NCBI RefSeq assembly: GCF_010500955.1
Contig: NZ_QVMJ01000001.1
Coordinates: 186,001-250,000, forward strand
Direction: 5' to 3'
Length of the DNA: 64,000 bases
Source: Bacteroides sp. 519
Lineage (GTDB): Bacteria > Bacteroidota > Bacteroidia > Bacteroidales > Bacteroidaceae
Position numbers and translations under genes: made by a program. Below are positions 45,231 to 54,076 of this stretch, piece by piece (position 1 is the stretch's first letter; the number at the start of each line of letters is the position of its first letter). Under the pieces are notes generated by a model. It was not told the origin of the DNA. It worked only from the letters and a program-made list of their open reading frames with translations, and did not search any database.

Positions 45231-45427
45231 GGTAAATCTTTTGCCGCTTCGGCAAAAACCATTTGCATTTTGGCAAATAGCAAGGTATGTCTCGTGCATC
45301 GCAAAACCAGTTTTGCAGCACTCAACCCTTGCCCTGCCGGGGGCGGCGCGACCCTCCGAAGTCGGTTGCGCATTTGCTCGGCAAGCCTCGATTGACAGAT
45401 TTTAATCCGGGTGTGGCACGCCATCAC
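45231..45427. other. Candidate origin of transfer (oriT) region
   Basis: Three short hairpins follow each other: TTTTGCCG/CGGCAAAA (45239-45257), ATTTGC/GCAAAT (45261-45278) and GCAAAA/TTTTGC (45301-45316). They are followed by a G+C-rich stretch (45330-45360). The position directly ahead of the relaxase genes is where oriT lies in related elements. The nick site cannot be fixed from sequence alone. Confidence 0.5.
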
Positions 45428-45440
45428 CCACTAAAAAAAT
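45428..45440 (+). repeat. CCACTAAAAAAATC motif, copy upstream of mobA
   Basis: Plus-strand copy with its final C at 45441, six bases before the mobA ATG. Confidence 0.7.
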
Positions 45441-45447
45441 CCGTGTT

Positions 45448-45891
45448 ATGAATGAAAAAAAGAATGTACCCCACGGGCGGGGTAAAGGTGGCAGACCACC
45501 TAAAGAGAATCCGGCGTTTCGCCGACTGACCGTGAACCTGACCGATACGCAGTACGCCGACTTTCTTACCATGTACGAACAGTCCGGCGTTGCTTCGCTA
45601 TCCGGTTTTATAGCAGCCCGTATATTTTCCGAAGAGTTCCGGGTAGTGAAAACCGATTCGTCGGCGGTCGATTTTGTGATGAAACTATCGGCGTTTTACG
45701 GACAAATCCGAAGTGTCGGTGTGAATTATAATCAAACGGTTAAGCAACTTCACACCACTTTCGGGGAGAAAAAAGCGTTGTCATTGCTCTATAAATTAGA
45801 ACAGGAGACGATTGAATTATCGAAAATCGGGCGCGAAGTTTTGCATTTGTGCGAAGAGTTTAAGGAAAAACTTTTGCCAGAACACCCTTAA
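45448..45891 (+). CDS. mobA: Mobilization accessory protein MobA (MobC-like)
   Basis: 147 residues: a basic start (GRGKGGRPPKENPAFRRLTV) followed by a ribbon-helix-helix-like region and a long helical part with GVNYNQTVKQLH, the pattern of relaxosome accessory proteins that help the relaxase load at oriT. It ends four bases before the relaxase start, so translation is coupled. Confidence 0.88.
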   Translation: MNEKKNVPHGRGKGGRPPKENPAFRRLTVNLTDTQYADFLTMYEQSGVASLSGFIAARIFSEEFRVVKTDSSAVDFVMKLSAFYGQIRSVGVNYNQTVKQLHTTFGEKKALSLLYKLEQETIELSKIGREVLHLCEEFKEKLLPEHP

Positions 45892-45895
45892 AATT

Positions 45896-47161
45896 ATGGT
45901 AGCGGATATTCATAAGGGCAGCAATTTGTACGGCGCGTTGGCTTACAATCAGGATAAGATTGATAATGGGAAAGGGCAAATACTGGAAACAAACCGGGTA
46001 TTTGTTCCCTTTGACGGTCATTTCCGGGTGTCGGATTGTGTGCGGGATTTTGAACAGGCAATGCCTTCGCAGATAAAAACAGGCAAACCCGTAATCCATA
46101 TTTCGCTTAATCCGCACCCTGACGACCGTCTGACCGATACCCAACTTGCGGATATTTCGCGGGAATATCTCGAAAAAATGGGATTCGGCGGACAGCCGTA
46201 TATGATTTTTAAGCATGAAGATATAGACCGCCAGCATGTACACATTATTTCTACCCGTGTACGTGGCGACGGTTCTATTATCAGCGACAGCAAGGATTAT
46301 GAACGGAGCCGGAAGATTACAGACGCTTTGGAGCAGAAGTACGGTCTTCACCCCAAAGGGGAAAGCCAGAAAGAAGCGTGGCAACTATCTCCTGTGGATG
46401 TACAGGCGGGCAACTTGAAACGGCAAGTCGCCAATGTCATTAAGCCGCTTTCGGAAATGTACCGTTTCCAATCGCTGACCGAATACCGCGCCCTGCTCTC
46501 CTTATATAATATAGGCATAGAGAAAGTCGAAGGTAACAATGGCGGCAACAAGTACACCGGATTGGTGTACTCCGCGCTTGATGCGGACGGAAACCGTGCG
46601 GGCAAGCCGCTGAAATCTTCTCTCTTCGGGAAGTCGCAGGGTGTTGAGCTATTGGAGCAAAAAATGAAACGCTCCGGTGAAGCTATAAAGTCCGAACGTG
46701 TGTCTGATAAAACGAAAGCCATCATAGCCGAAGCCCTTAAAACTTCCCGGACGGAAAGCGACCTACGGATGGTGTTGCGGGATAAAGGTATTGATATGGT
46801 ACTCCGGCGGAACGATACCGGGCGTATCTATGGCGCAACCTTTATCGACCACAATACCCGGACGGTATTGAACGGTTCGCGTATGGGTAAAGAATTTTCG
46901 GCGAATGCCCTGAACGAACGCTTTGCAGATAGTTCGCCCCGCGAGGATCTGCATACACCGGTTCCACAAACTACCGATAATCTGCGGAATATTCCCGCAC
47001 CGGATGACAAGGCTAAGACTCCAACGCCCGATTTATCCGCTGCGACCGAAGCAGCGGGTAACCTGTTCTCTTTCCTTACACCGGAAGAAGGACAGAATGA
47101 CAATCAGTCTGTACCCAAACGCCGGAAGAAGAAAAAACGGCGATACGGCAGGCAAATGTAA
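45896..47161 (+). CDS. mobB: Relaxase MobB (MOBP-type mobilization nuclease)
   Basis: 421 residues. It nicks one strand at oriT and stays bound through a Tyr, likely in the N-terminal NLYGALAYN region. The metal-binding HxH is RQHVHIISTRV (His114 and His116). The relaxase/mobilization nuclease domain ends near residue 250; the rest includes a second folded part (TKAIIAEALKTSRTES) and a basic tail (KRRKKKKRRYG). ATG 45896 (MVADIHKG) is the natural start; an upstream frame from 45812 overlaps mobA. Confidence 0.92.
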   Translation: MVADIHKGSNLYGALAYNQDKIDNGKGQILETNRVFVPFDGHFRVSDCVRDFEQAMPSQIKTGKPVIHISLNPHPDDRLTDTQLADISREYLEKMGFGGQPYMIFKHEDIDRQHVHIISTRVRGDGSIISDSKDYERSRKITDALEQKYGLHPKGESQKEAWQLSPVDVQAGNLKRQVANVIKPLSEMYRFQSLTEYRALLSLYNIGIEKVEGNNGGNKYTGLVYSALDADGNRAGKPLKSSLFGKSQGVELLEQKMKRSGEAIKSERVSDKTKAIIAEALKTSRTESDLRMVLRDKGIDMVLRRNDTGRIYGATFIDHNTRTVLNGSRMGKEFSANALNERFADSSPREDLHTPVPQTTDNLRNIPAPDDKAKTPTPDLSAATEAAGNLFSFLTPEEGQNDNQSVPKRRKKKKRRYGRQM

Positions 47162-47224
47162 GGCACACAGTGCCTTCTATTATTCTTTTAACTGTAAAAA
47201 ACAAACAATTTAATTTTTAAGATT

Positions 47225-49237
47225 ATGCAAAATGAAGATGATTTGAGAGGCTTGGCTAAGGTCATGGACTTTATGCGGGCATTGTCAATACTGTTCGTAG
47301 TGATAAATATTTATTGGTTCTGTTATGAAGCAATAAAGTATTGGGGAATTGATATTGGGGTGATCGATAAAATCCTGATGAATTTTAATAATACCGCCGG
47401 ACTGTTTACCAACATTCTCTGGACGAAATTTTTTGCGATGGTTTTCCTTGCCCTTTCCTGTTTGGGTACAAAGGGAGTTAAGGATGAGAAAATCACTTGG
47501 CCAAAAATTATCGTATGCCTTGTTTCGGGATTTATCCTGTTCTTTCTCAACTGGTGGTTATTGGCGTTGCCGTTTCCGGCGGAAGGTCGGGCGGGATTGT
47601 ACATATTCACCATGACGGTAGGATATATCTTTATGTTAATGGGCGGAATATGGATGTCGCGTTTGCTCAAAAGCAATATGTTCGATGATGTGTTCAACAC
47701 AGAGAACGAATCATTTATGCAGGAAACACGCTTGATTACAAATGAATATTCCATCAACCTGCCGACACGATTTTGGTATAAGAAGAAGCTGCACAACGGT
47801 TGGGTGAATATCGTAAATCCCTTCAGGGCAAGTATTGTGCTGGGTACGCCCGGCTCCGGCAAGTCCTACGCTATCGTAAATTCTTACATTAAACAACAGA
47901 TAGAAAAGGGGTATTCGGCTTATATTTACGACTTTAAATTCCCCGATTTATCGACAATCGCCTACAATCATTTGCTCAATAACCGTGAGGGTTACGCCCA
48001 AACACCCACATTTTACGTGATTAATTTTGACGACCCTTCGCGTTCGCATCGTTGCAACCCGCTTAATCCGGCTTTCATGGAAGATATATCGGACGCATAC
48101 GAAAGTAGCTACACGATTATGCTCAACCTTAATCGAACTTGGGTGAGCAAGCAGGGCGATTTCTTTGTAGAGAGTCCAATTATTTTGTTTGCGGCTATAA
48201 TCTGGTTCCTCCGCATTTACGAGGGCGGAAAGTATTGTACGTTTCCCCATGCAATAGAATTGCTCAACAAACCCTACGAGAAAATTTTCCCTGTTCTGAC
48301 CTCTTACCCGGAACTTGAAAACTACCTTTCTCCCTTTATGGATGCTTGGCTCGGTGGGGCTGCCGAGCAGTTACAGGGGCAGATCGCAAGTGCGAAAATC
48401 CCGCTTTCGAGGATGATTTCACCTGCCCTTTATTGGGTCATGTCGGGTGATGAATTTTCATTGGATATTAACAACCCGGAAGACCCGAAGATTCTGGTTG
48501 TCGGTAATAACCCCGACAGGCAGAGCATATACGGGGCGGCATTGGGATTATATAATTCCCGCATCGTAAAGCTGATTAATAAGAAAGGGATGCTGAAAAG
48601 TTCGGTGATAATCGACGAGTTACCGACTATCTATTTTAAGGGATTGGATAATCTGATAGCCACCGCCCGAAGCAACAAAGTCGCGGTGCTTTTGGGCTTT
48701 CAGGACTTCTCGCAGTTGAAGCGCGATTACGGCGACAAAGAGTCCGCCGTAGTGATGAATACCGTAGGTAATATTTTCAGTGGTCAGGTAGTTGGCGACA
48801 CGGCGAAAACCCTGTCCGACCGTTTCGGAAAAGTCCTACAAAAACGCCAGTCTATGACGATAAACCGGAATGATAAATCAACGTCTATTTCTACACAAAT
48901 GGATTCGTTGATACCGGCCAGTAAAATCTCCAATCTTACACAGGGGATGTTTGTCGGCGCGGTAGCGGACAATTTCGACGAGCGTATCGAGCAGAAGATT
49001 TTCCATGCGGAAATCGTGGTTGATAATGAGCGGGTAGCCGCCGAAACAAAGGCTTATAAAAAGATTCCCGTCATTGCCGACTTTACGGATGAAAGTGGCG
49101 TTGATAGAATGAAGGAACAGATAAAGGAGAATTACGACCGGATCAAATCCGAAGTGAAGCAAATCGTGGAAATCGAGATTCAGCGTATTAAGGATGATCC
49201 CGACCTTTGCCATTTGTTGCCGAAGGAGGAAGAATAG
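47225..49237 (+). CDS. mobC: Type IV coupling protein (MobC, VirD4-like, YWFCY N-terminus)
   Basis: 670-residue ATPase that brings the relaxase-DNA complex to the secretion channel. The N-terminus has the YWFCY motif (about residues 31-35) and four transmembrane helices. Walker A is GTPGSGKSYAI; Walker B is VIIDELPTIYF. TraM-recognition-type C-terminal sequence follows. A terminator lies just downstream, closing the mobA-mobB-mobC operon. Confidence 0.93.
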   Translation: MQNEDDLRGLAKVMDFMRALSILFVVINIYWFCYEAIKYWGIDIGVIDKILMNFNNTAGLFTNILWTKFFAMVFLALSCLGTKGVKDEKITWPKIIVCLVSGFILFFLNWWLLALPFPAEGRAGLYIFTMTVGYIFMLMGGIWMSRLLKSNMFDDVFNTENESFMQETRLITNEYSINLPTRFWYKKKLHNGWVNIVNPFRASIVLGTPGSGKSYAIVNSYIKQQIEKGYSAYIYDFKFPDLSTIAYNHLLNNREGYAQTPTFYVINFDDPSRSHRCNPLNPAFMEDISDAYESSYTIMLNLNRTWVSKQGDFFVESPIILFAAIIWFLRIYEGGKYCTFPHAIELLNKPYEKIFPVLTSYPELENYLSPFMDAWLGGAAEQLQGQIASAKIPLSRMISPALYWVMSGDEFSLDINNPEDPKILVVGNNPDRQSIYGAALGLYNSRIVKLINKKGMLKSSVIIDELPTIYFKGLDNLIATARSNKVAVLLGFQDFSQLKRDYGDKESAVVMNTVGNIFSGQVVGDTAKTLSDRFGKVLQKRQSMTINRNDKSTSISTQMDSLIPASKISNLTQGMFVGAVADNFDERIEQKIFHAEIVVDNERVAAETKAYKKIPVIADFTDESGVDRMKEQIKENYDRIKSEVKQIVEIEIQRIKDDPDLCHLLPKEEE

Positions 49238-49245
49238 AAATGATT

Positions 49246-49274
49246 AGAGCCGCTTCAATTCGGGCGGCTCTTTA
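49246..49274. terminator. Terminator after the coupling-protein gene
   Basis: AGAGCCGC and GCGGCTCT pair around a 10-base loop, followed by TTTA. It lies between convergent genes (49237 stop, 49297 stop). Confidence 0.7.
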
Positions 49275-49296
49275 CTAAAATGTCCTTGTATATCGC

Positions 49297-51423
49297 CTAA
49301 ATATATTTCTGAAATTCGGTTACGAACTCCTGTTCAATCCTTGAAAATCTGTTTTGGGATGGAACAAAACCACTCAACTGAGTAAGCGCTTCGTCAATAT
49401 TAGGCGAAATCTGTATCGCTTTGCCTATTTTTTGAGAAATTTGTATAGGTAGTCCGTATTCATCTAATGGAACAACATAAGGGGCTATGAAATAACATTC
49501 TACAAAACTGGCAAAATATGAATAATCACAAGCCTTGAGATTTTGCTTTTTGAAAATATCATTTGCAATGCTGCACAAACTCATTAAGTAGCGTGGAAAT
49601 TGAAAATTTATCCAATGTCGTTGAATATCAAAAGACAACTCTATAGCTTCATTTATTTTGTCTTGTGTATTACAGCCTGCGGTATTAGCTGCAATGAATT
49701 TTTTAATACTCCCAGCCTCTCTAAATTGATTAATTCTAAAATGCAGTTGTTTTCCAGAACTTACTCCATAAGTCATTTTCTTAGACGCTATTAAATAATC
49801 CCAAATAAGCAAGCATGCCAATTTAAGTTGATTGTTATCAGGATATTGACTCCATTTCAAAAGCGGATATATTTTGTTGATGTTTTTCTGTATGACAGAT
49901 GCTAACTGTATTTGTTTGTCTAAATCTATATATGAATTTTTCTTTAGCGTTTCCTTTGACAGGATATCTTGATTAAAGTATTTTTGCAATTTCTGTTTTG
50001 AGCTTTCTTTCAAATCGTTTTCATCAATATTAATCAATAGCTTCTCAGGAACATCATCATTCTGAGAGAATATCGGAAAATCAACTAATGGTAGTTCTGC
50101 TGCTGGTGGCTCATGAAATAGATATATATTTCCAATAAAATGCGAAAACATTCTGCCGGAACGTCCACAAATATTATTAAAGGTAAAGTAGTCGAACTTA
50201 GTCCGAGCTATCTTATTGTCGTATATTATAACATTTTTTGCTTTCGTATTGACTCCCTCAATGAGGGTTGAGGTACATATGAGATATTTAATCTTGCCCT
50301 CATTAAATAGTTTAACGCATTTTTGTGCAATTGCGCGAGGAACTCTACCATGATGAATCCCTATACCTTGCTCTAAACAATTTGGGAGAATCCATTGAGA
50401 ATGATAATTGCTTTTTAGCCAGTCCGCCAACTCCTTATTCATACCTGTTTCCTCAAATTTTCCACTATTTAGAAACGCATTAGCGACTTTATTTGCACTT
50501 GCTGGAGATTGACAGAATATTAGTGTTGGCTCGTCCATAGATGAACTTATTTCAATCAAACGGCTGATCGAATCCTCTCCATTTTTGACCTTAACTGAAT
50601 GTCGTTCAGAAACGACCGTTTTATAATCTGTCCGAATGAATTTGTATTTGACATTATCTAATAAGGCTGTAGTCACTTGTTCTATATTGGGGCCTAAAAG
50701 ATAAAATTGCGCTCCCTTTTTTACCAACGTATAAAAGACCTGATTCAAAACATGGCATCTTTCTTCATCGGATTTTTGAGGACTTAACTTATAGAACTCA
50801 TCTATTACAAAAAAGTCCACATCAATTTGAGGTATAATTTCTATCGCTCGTTCCTGCGTAAGTATAAAGATATTTTTTTTTAGCAACGATTGACTTGGGT
50901 GCGTAATTATTTTATACGAGTCCTTGAATTTAGATAATCTTTTTCGAGTTTCGTCAATTAGAGCTATCGTGGGAACAATGATAATTATATTTGAATGAAC
51001 TTGCGAAGCAATAACTGAATCTATTATAAGGCTTTTCCCAAAACTTGTAGGCGCACTCAAAACAATGTTTTCCCCTCGTAAAAGGGCGTAATACACCTCC
51101 GCCTGAGCGTGATGAAAAACTATATGCTCGTTAAATCCGGTAGGACGGTGTACTTCATAAGCGATAGCATCTTTAAAGGATAAATTGTCTTCGTCCATAT
51201 AGGGAAAAAGCCCAACTTGTCTTGTTAGTCCGCTAATCATAGACTCCAAACCTTGAAACTCATTTATCCTTGCTAATAAACGCAATATGAACTCCTGTCC
51301 TACAGTCTGGTTAATTGCGACAAGAGCCGCAACCTGCTTTATTATTTGAAACTTATCTACATCAGCAGGAAATTTCCGCCTTAAGATATTTCGTAGTTCT
51401 TGCGGAGTTATAAATTCTGCCAT
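49297..51423 (-). CDS. hamB: Hachiman helicase HamB
   Basis: 708-residue superfamily 2 helicase. Walker A is APTSFGKSLIID, motif II is VIDEFYKL (DEFY in place of DEAH), motif V is TSTLIEGVNTKAKN and motif VI is NICGRSGRM. Its start overlaps hamA by 16 bases. In Hachiman, HamB senses damaged or intermediate DNA and releases the HamA nuclease, killing or stalling infected cells. Base composition is AT-rich compared with the ICE backbone. Confidence 0.88.
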   Translation of the reverse strand: MAEFITPQELRNILRRKFPADVDKFQIIKQVAALVAINQTVGQEFILRLLARINEFQGLESMISGLTRQVGLFPYMDEDNLSFKDAIAYEVHRPTGFNEHIVFHHAQAEVYYALLRGENIVLSAPTSFGKSLIIDSVIASQVHSNIIIIVPTIALIDETRKRLSKFKDSYKIITHPSQSLLKKNIFILTQERAIEIIPQIDVDFFVIDEFYKLSPQKSDEERCHVLNQVFYTLVKKGAQFYLLGPNIEQVTTALLDNVKYKFIRTDYKTVVSERHSVKVKNGEDSISRLIEISSSMDEPTLIFCQSPASANKVANAFLNSGKFEETGMNKELADWLKSNYHSQWILPNCLEQGIGIHHGRVPRAIAQKCVKLFNEGKIKYLICTSTLIEGVNTKAKNVIIYDNKIARTKFDYFTFNNICGRSGRMFSHFIGNIYLFHEPPAAELPLVDFPIFSQNDDVPEKLLINIDENDLKESSKQKLQKYFNQDILSKETLKKNSYIDLDKQIQLASVIQKNINKIYPLLKWSQYPDNNQLKLACLLIWDYLIASKKMTYGVSSGKQLHFRINQFREAGSIKKFIAANTAGCNTQDKINEAIELSFDIQRHWINFQFPRYLMSLCSIANDIFKKQNLKACDYSYFASFVECYFIAPYVVPLDEYGLPIQISQKIGKAIQISPNIDEALTQLSGFVPSQNRFSRIEQEFVTEFQKYI

Positions 51424-52244
51424 GTTTTTAACTTAGTTTCTAATGATTTCATCAATTCCTCTTTCGTGTTCAATGGTAACAAAAATAGATGTACCGTTAA
51501 TGGGAAGTCGCCTAATCTATCACAAAATCTTTTGTGGAATTTTGTAAATTCTTCTGAAATCTCGGCTGTATATTCTGCACTTTTTTGGTCGTGCTTTGCC
51601 AGTACCGAGGAATCGTATGTGAGCAAAACGGGTATGCAAGTATTCGAGAAAACATCATCTAAAGATGTGTTTGGGTTAAGTAGTGTCTTAAGTCTTTGTG
51701 CATGAGGCCACGAGTTATCTATCTTATTCGTAATAGCAACAAACTCATTTCTTACATACCGAGTTTCAGCATGTTGCTGTAATTCCGTAACAACGTGTGA
51801 TATGGCATTTGAAATGTCATTGTAAAATTTAACTTCCCCCAACCACAGTTCTAAAGAATCATCCAAATCCACTATGTGAACAGCATCAAATCCTTTGACT
51901 GTTTCATTTGGCCCGTCCTTGTAGTATATTTTGCTTATCGCGGGAATTGTATTGTGCGTTTCTCGTATGATAGCATGAAGTAAAAGCTCTCCAAATTCTC
52001 CTCGATTCTCAAATTTTTTAGACTGATATATACTGGCGACCACCTGCCTGATTTTGGCAACTGCATTTTCTCCCGTGAGATTATGAAATTCGGTATGAGT
52101 TAAAGCAAATTCCGGTAAATATTCAAACAAGTAATTTACTAACTGATCTTTCCTCCAAATACGATTTTCAAATCCAACACACATCCCATGCAAGTCAGGA
52201 AGCTGATCTTCTTTGTGAACAATGATATTAAAAAATGGAGTCAT
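51408..52244 (-). CDS. hamA: Hachiman nuclease HamA (DUF1837)
   Basis: 278 residues of the DUF1837 type. A PD-(D/E)XK nuclease core is visible: Glu in RGEFGELLLH (about 83-86), Asp120 in KGFDAVHI and Glu137-x-Lys139 in WLGEVKFY. HamA degrades DNA once HamB is activated. It is the first gene of the pair, with a good -7 box 32 bases upstream. The combination and the overlap with a helicase identify Hachiman with fair certainty. Confidence 0.88.
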   Translation of the reverse strand: MTPFFNIIVHKEDQLPDLHGMCVGFENRIWRKDQLVNYLFEYLPEFALTHTEFHNLTGENAVAKIRQVVASIYQSKKFENRGEFGELLLHAIIRETHNTIPAISKIYYKDGPNETVKGFDAVHIVDLDDSLELWLGEVKFYNDISNAISHVVTELQQHAETRYVRNEFVAITNKIDNSWPHAQRLKTLLNPNTSLDDVFSNTCIPVLLTYDSSVLAKHDQKSAEYTAEISEEFTKFHKRFCDRLGDFPLTVHLFLLPLNTKEELMKSLETKLKTWQNL

Positions 52245-52275
52245 AAGCTTGTTAAATTCAATACATTATTGGTTG

Positions 52276-52283
52276 CAAAGGTA
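52276..52283 (-). promoter_or_regulatory. -7 promoter box of hamAB
   Basis: On the minus strand TACCTTTG matches TAnnTTTG exactly and lies 32 bases before the hamA ATG. Confidence 0.6.
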
Positions 52284-52396
52284 GCGATTTTAATTGATTC
52301 TTAAAAAATAGGTGGAATTACAAAATGTGGCGCTCAACAAAAATCCCCAAATGACAAAATATCCATGTCTTTTTTATCAAATTTATATAAAGCACT

Positions 52397-52492
52397 CGGA
52401 CAACCCCGGACAAGCATATCCACTGCCTTAATTCCTTGCAATCAGTCCGTTAAATTGGCTTACTTTCGTTCTGCATTAATAATAATGCAGAA
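52397..52492 (+). promoter_or_regulatory. CGGACAA repeats, promoter and hairpin before the DUF3945-type gene
   Basis: CGGACAA occurs twice exactly 10 bases apart (52397 and 52407), the reverse complement of the TTGTCCG repeat before mobA. GTTAAATT (52449) and a near-consensus -7 box TACTTTCG (52461-52468) follow, then a perfect hairpin TTCTGCATTA/TAATGCAGAA (52469-52492) at the expected 5' end of the mRNA. Confidence 0.55.
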
Positions 52493-52508
52493 TAAAAACA
52501 TATTTATT

Positions 52509-54041
52509 ATGGACGAAAGTAAAGTAAAAAATGACGAGCCTAAAGTCTTATTGACACAAGGCGAAGACGGCAAACTGAAAGCCGTTACGGGTATGGAGCA
52601 GAACGGTAAATTGAACACCGTCGATCCGACCAAAGAGAATTCGGATAAATTCTTAGAAATTAATCCGAACGGGAATGTGCTTGAAAATTTTATGAAGAAG
52701 TTTTCGGCACAGTATGAGAAGCCTTCCCATACGGGACTGTATGCAGTTACCGCCAGCGCGGTTGTGAACATTGCGGCGTTTCTCGACAAGATTATCAAGG
52801 TTTACCCTGACGACAAAGTGCTTGACCCGTACCGGGTGCAGCCCGACGGACAGCAAAAGGAACTATCCGAGGGGCAGCAAAAGTATCAGGCACTCGACCT
52901 GAACAAAGTCGATTGGAAAGACGCTGAAAAGCTGGGTATTCCTGCCGATGCACTTGCAGATACCCTCAAAGCCATGTCTTACGGTCATAAATCGCCCGGA
53001 CTGGTCGATATTAAGACGGAAGTTGACGGCAAAGAGTACAGCGTAAAAGCCCGCCTGTCATTGGAACAGCAACCCGACGGTTCGTTCAAAGTACAAGCCC
53101 TCCCCAAGCAGGAACAGCCCGATTTCGAGAAGCCTTTTATGGGCGTAACCTTCACCAAAGAGGATATTGAGCAATTCAAGCAGACCGGCAACGGCGGACG
53201 TATATTCGACCTCGAACACGTACCGGGCGGCGAGAAAGTGCCGTCGCTCATTTCGCTCGATAAACTCACGAACCGGTTTGAATCCGTTTCGCTTTCTGAA
53301 ATCAACATTCCGCAGAAATTGAAAGGCGTTGAACTTTCTGCCGAACAGCAGGAAGGACTAAAAACGGGTAAAGGCGTATTGGTCGAAGGTATGGACAAGC
53401 GGATTAAGGCGGGCGAAGAGCCGTCGAAAATCGACCGCATCTTGCAGTACAACGCATCCAACCGCAATTTCGATTTCCGTTTCACGCCCGAACAGCGGGA
53501 GCAACACCGACAAGACCGTCAAACCAAACAAGGACATGAACAAGGCGATAGTCCGCAGAAAGGACGCAAGGTGGACGGCATTTGGATAAATCCCGTTCAG
53601 GGCGGAGTGAAACTGACCGAGGAACAGTTTGCCAAGCTGCTCAACAAAGAACCTGTATTTGTCGAAGGTATGCAGAAGCAACAACCCAAGCCAAAAGAGG
53701 GCGCGGCGCAACAGGTTGAAGCCACCGACAAGAAAGGGCAAAAGTATAATGCGTGGGTGTGGCCTGATGCGGAAGCCGGACGTGTCCGCCATACTTCCAA
53801 GCACCCCGACGAATGGAAAGCGATACAGGCGAAAAAAGCAACGCCTGCCGAAAGCCATAAAACACAAGTTGCTGTCAACAATGACGGCAAAACCAATGAA
53901 GCGACCAAGCACAGTAACGAGCCTTTGAAGCCGGGTCAATCCCGCCCGACTGAAAAGCAGGCTGAAAAGAAAGCCGAGAAACAGGCTGAAAAACAGTCGC
54001 CCAAAGCTCCCAAGAAAGGCGGCGGTCGCAAAATGAGCTAA
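52509..54041 (+). CDS. DUF3945/DUF4099-type ICE protein
   Basis: 510 residues from the ATG at 52509 (MDESKVKNDEP). Repeated segments of DUF3945 type occur (VPSLISLDKLTNRFESVSL; QKLKGVELSAEQQEGLKTGK; and a second VKLTEEQFAKLLNKEPVFVEGM), so it appears to be built from tandem modules. The C-terminus is Lys/Ala/Gln-rich. Such proteins precede topB in many Bacteroidales ICEs; a DNA-processing role is inferred. The upstream frame back to 52365 crosses the promoter and is rejected. Confidence 0.82.
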   Translation: MDESKVKNDEPKVLLTQGEDGKLKAVTGMEQNGKLNTVDPTKENSDKFLEINPNGNVLENFMKKFSAQYEKPSHTGLYAVTASAVVNIAAFLDKIIKVYPDDKVLDPYRVQPDGQQKELSEGQQKYQALDLNKVDWKDAEKLGIPADALADTLKAMSYGHKSPGLVDIKTEVDGKEYSVKARLSLEQQPDGSFKVQALPKQEQPDFEKPFMGVTFTKEDIEQFKQTGNGGRIFDLEHVPGGEKVPSLISLDKLTNRFESVSLSEINIPQKLKGVELSAEQQEGLKTGKGVLVEGMDKRIKAGEEPSKIDRILQYNASNRNFDFRFTPEQREQHRQDRQTKQGHEQGDSPQKGRKVDGIWINPVQGGVKLTEEQFAKLLNKEPVFVEGMQKQQPKPKEGAAQQVEATDKKGQKYNAWVWPDAEAGRVRHTSKHPDEWKAIQAKKATPAESHKTQVAVNNDGKTNEATKHSNEPLKPGQSRPTEKQAEKKAEKQAEKQSPKAPKKGGGRKMS

Positions 54042-54057
54042 TCAATTCATTACAAAC

Positions 54058-54070
54058 CCACTAAAAAAAT
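54058..54070 (+). repeat. CCACTAAAAAAATC motif, copy upstream of topB
   Basis: Plus-strand copy with its final C at 54071, five bases before the topB ATG. Confidence 0.7.
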
Positions 54071-54076
54071 CAACAG

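Noticed and set aside
53358..53939. 193-codon frame opposite the DUF3945-type gene
   Set aside because: Antisense shadow of a Lys/Gln-rich gene; Leu/Phe/Arg-rich translation typical of such shadows.
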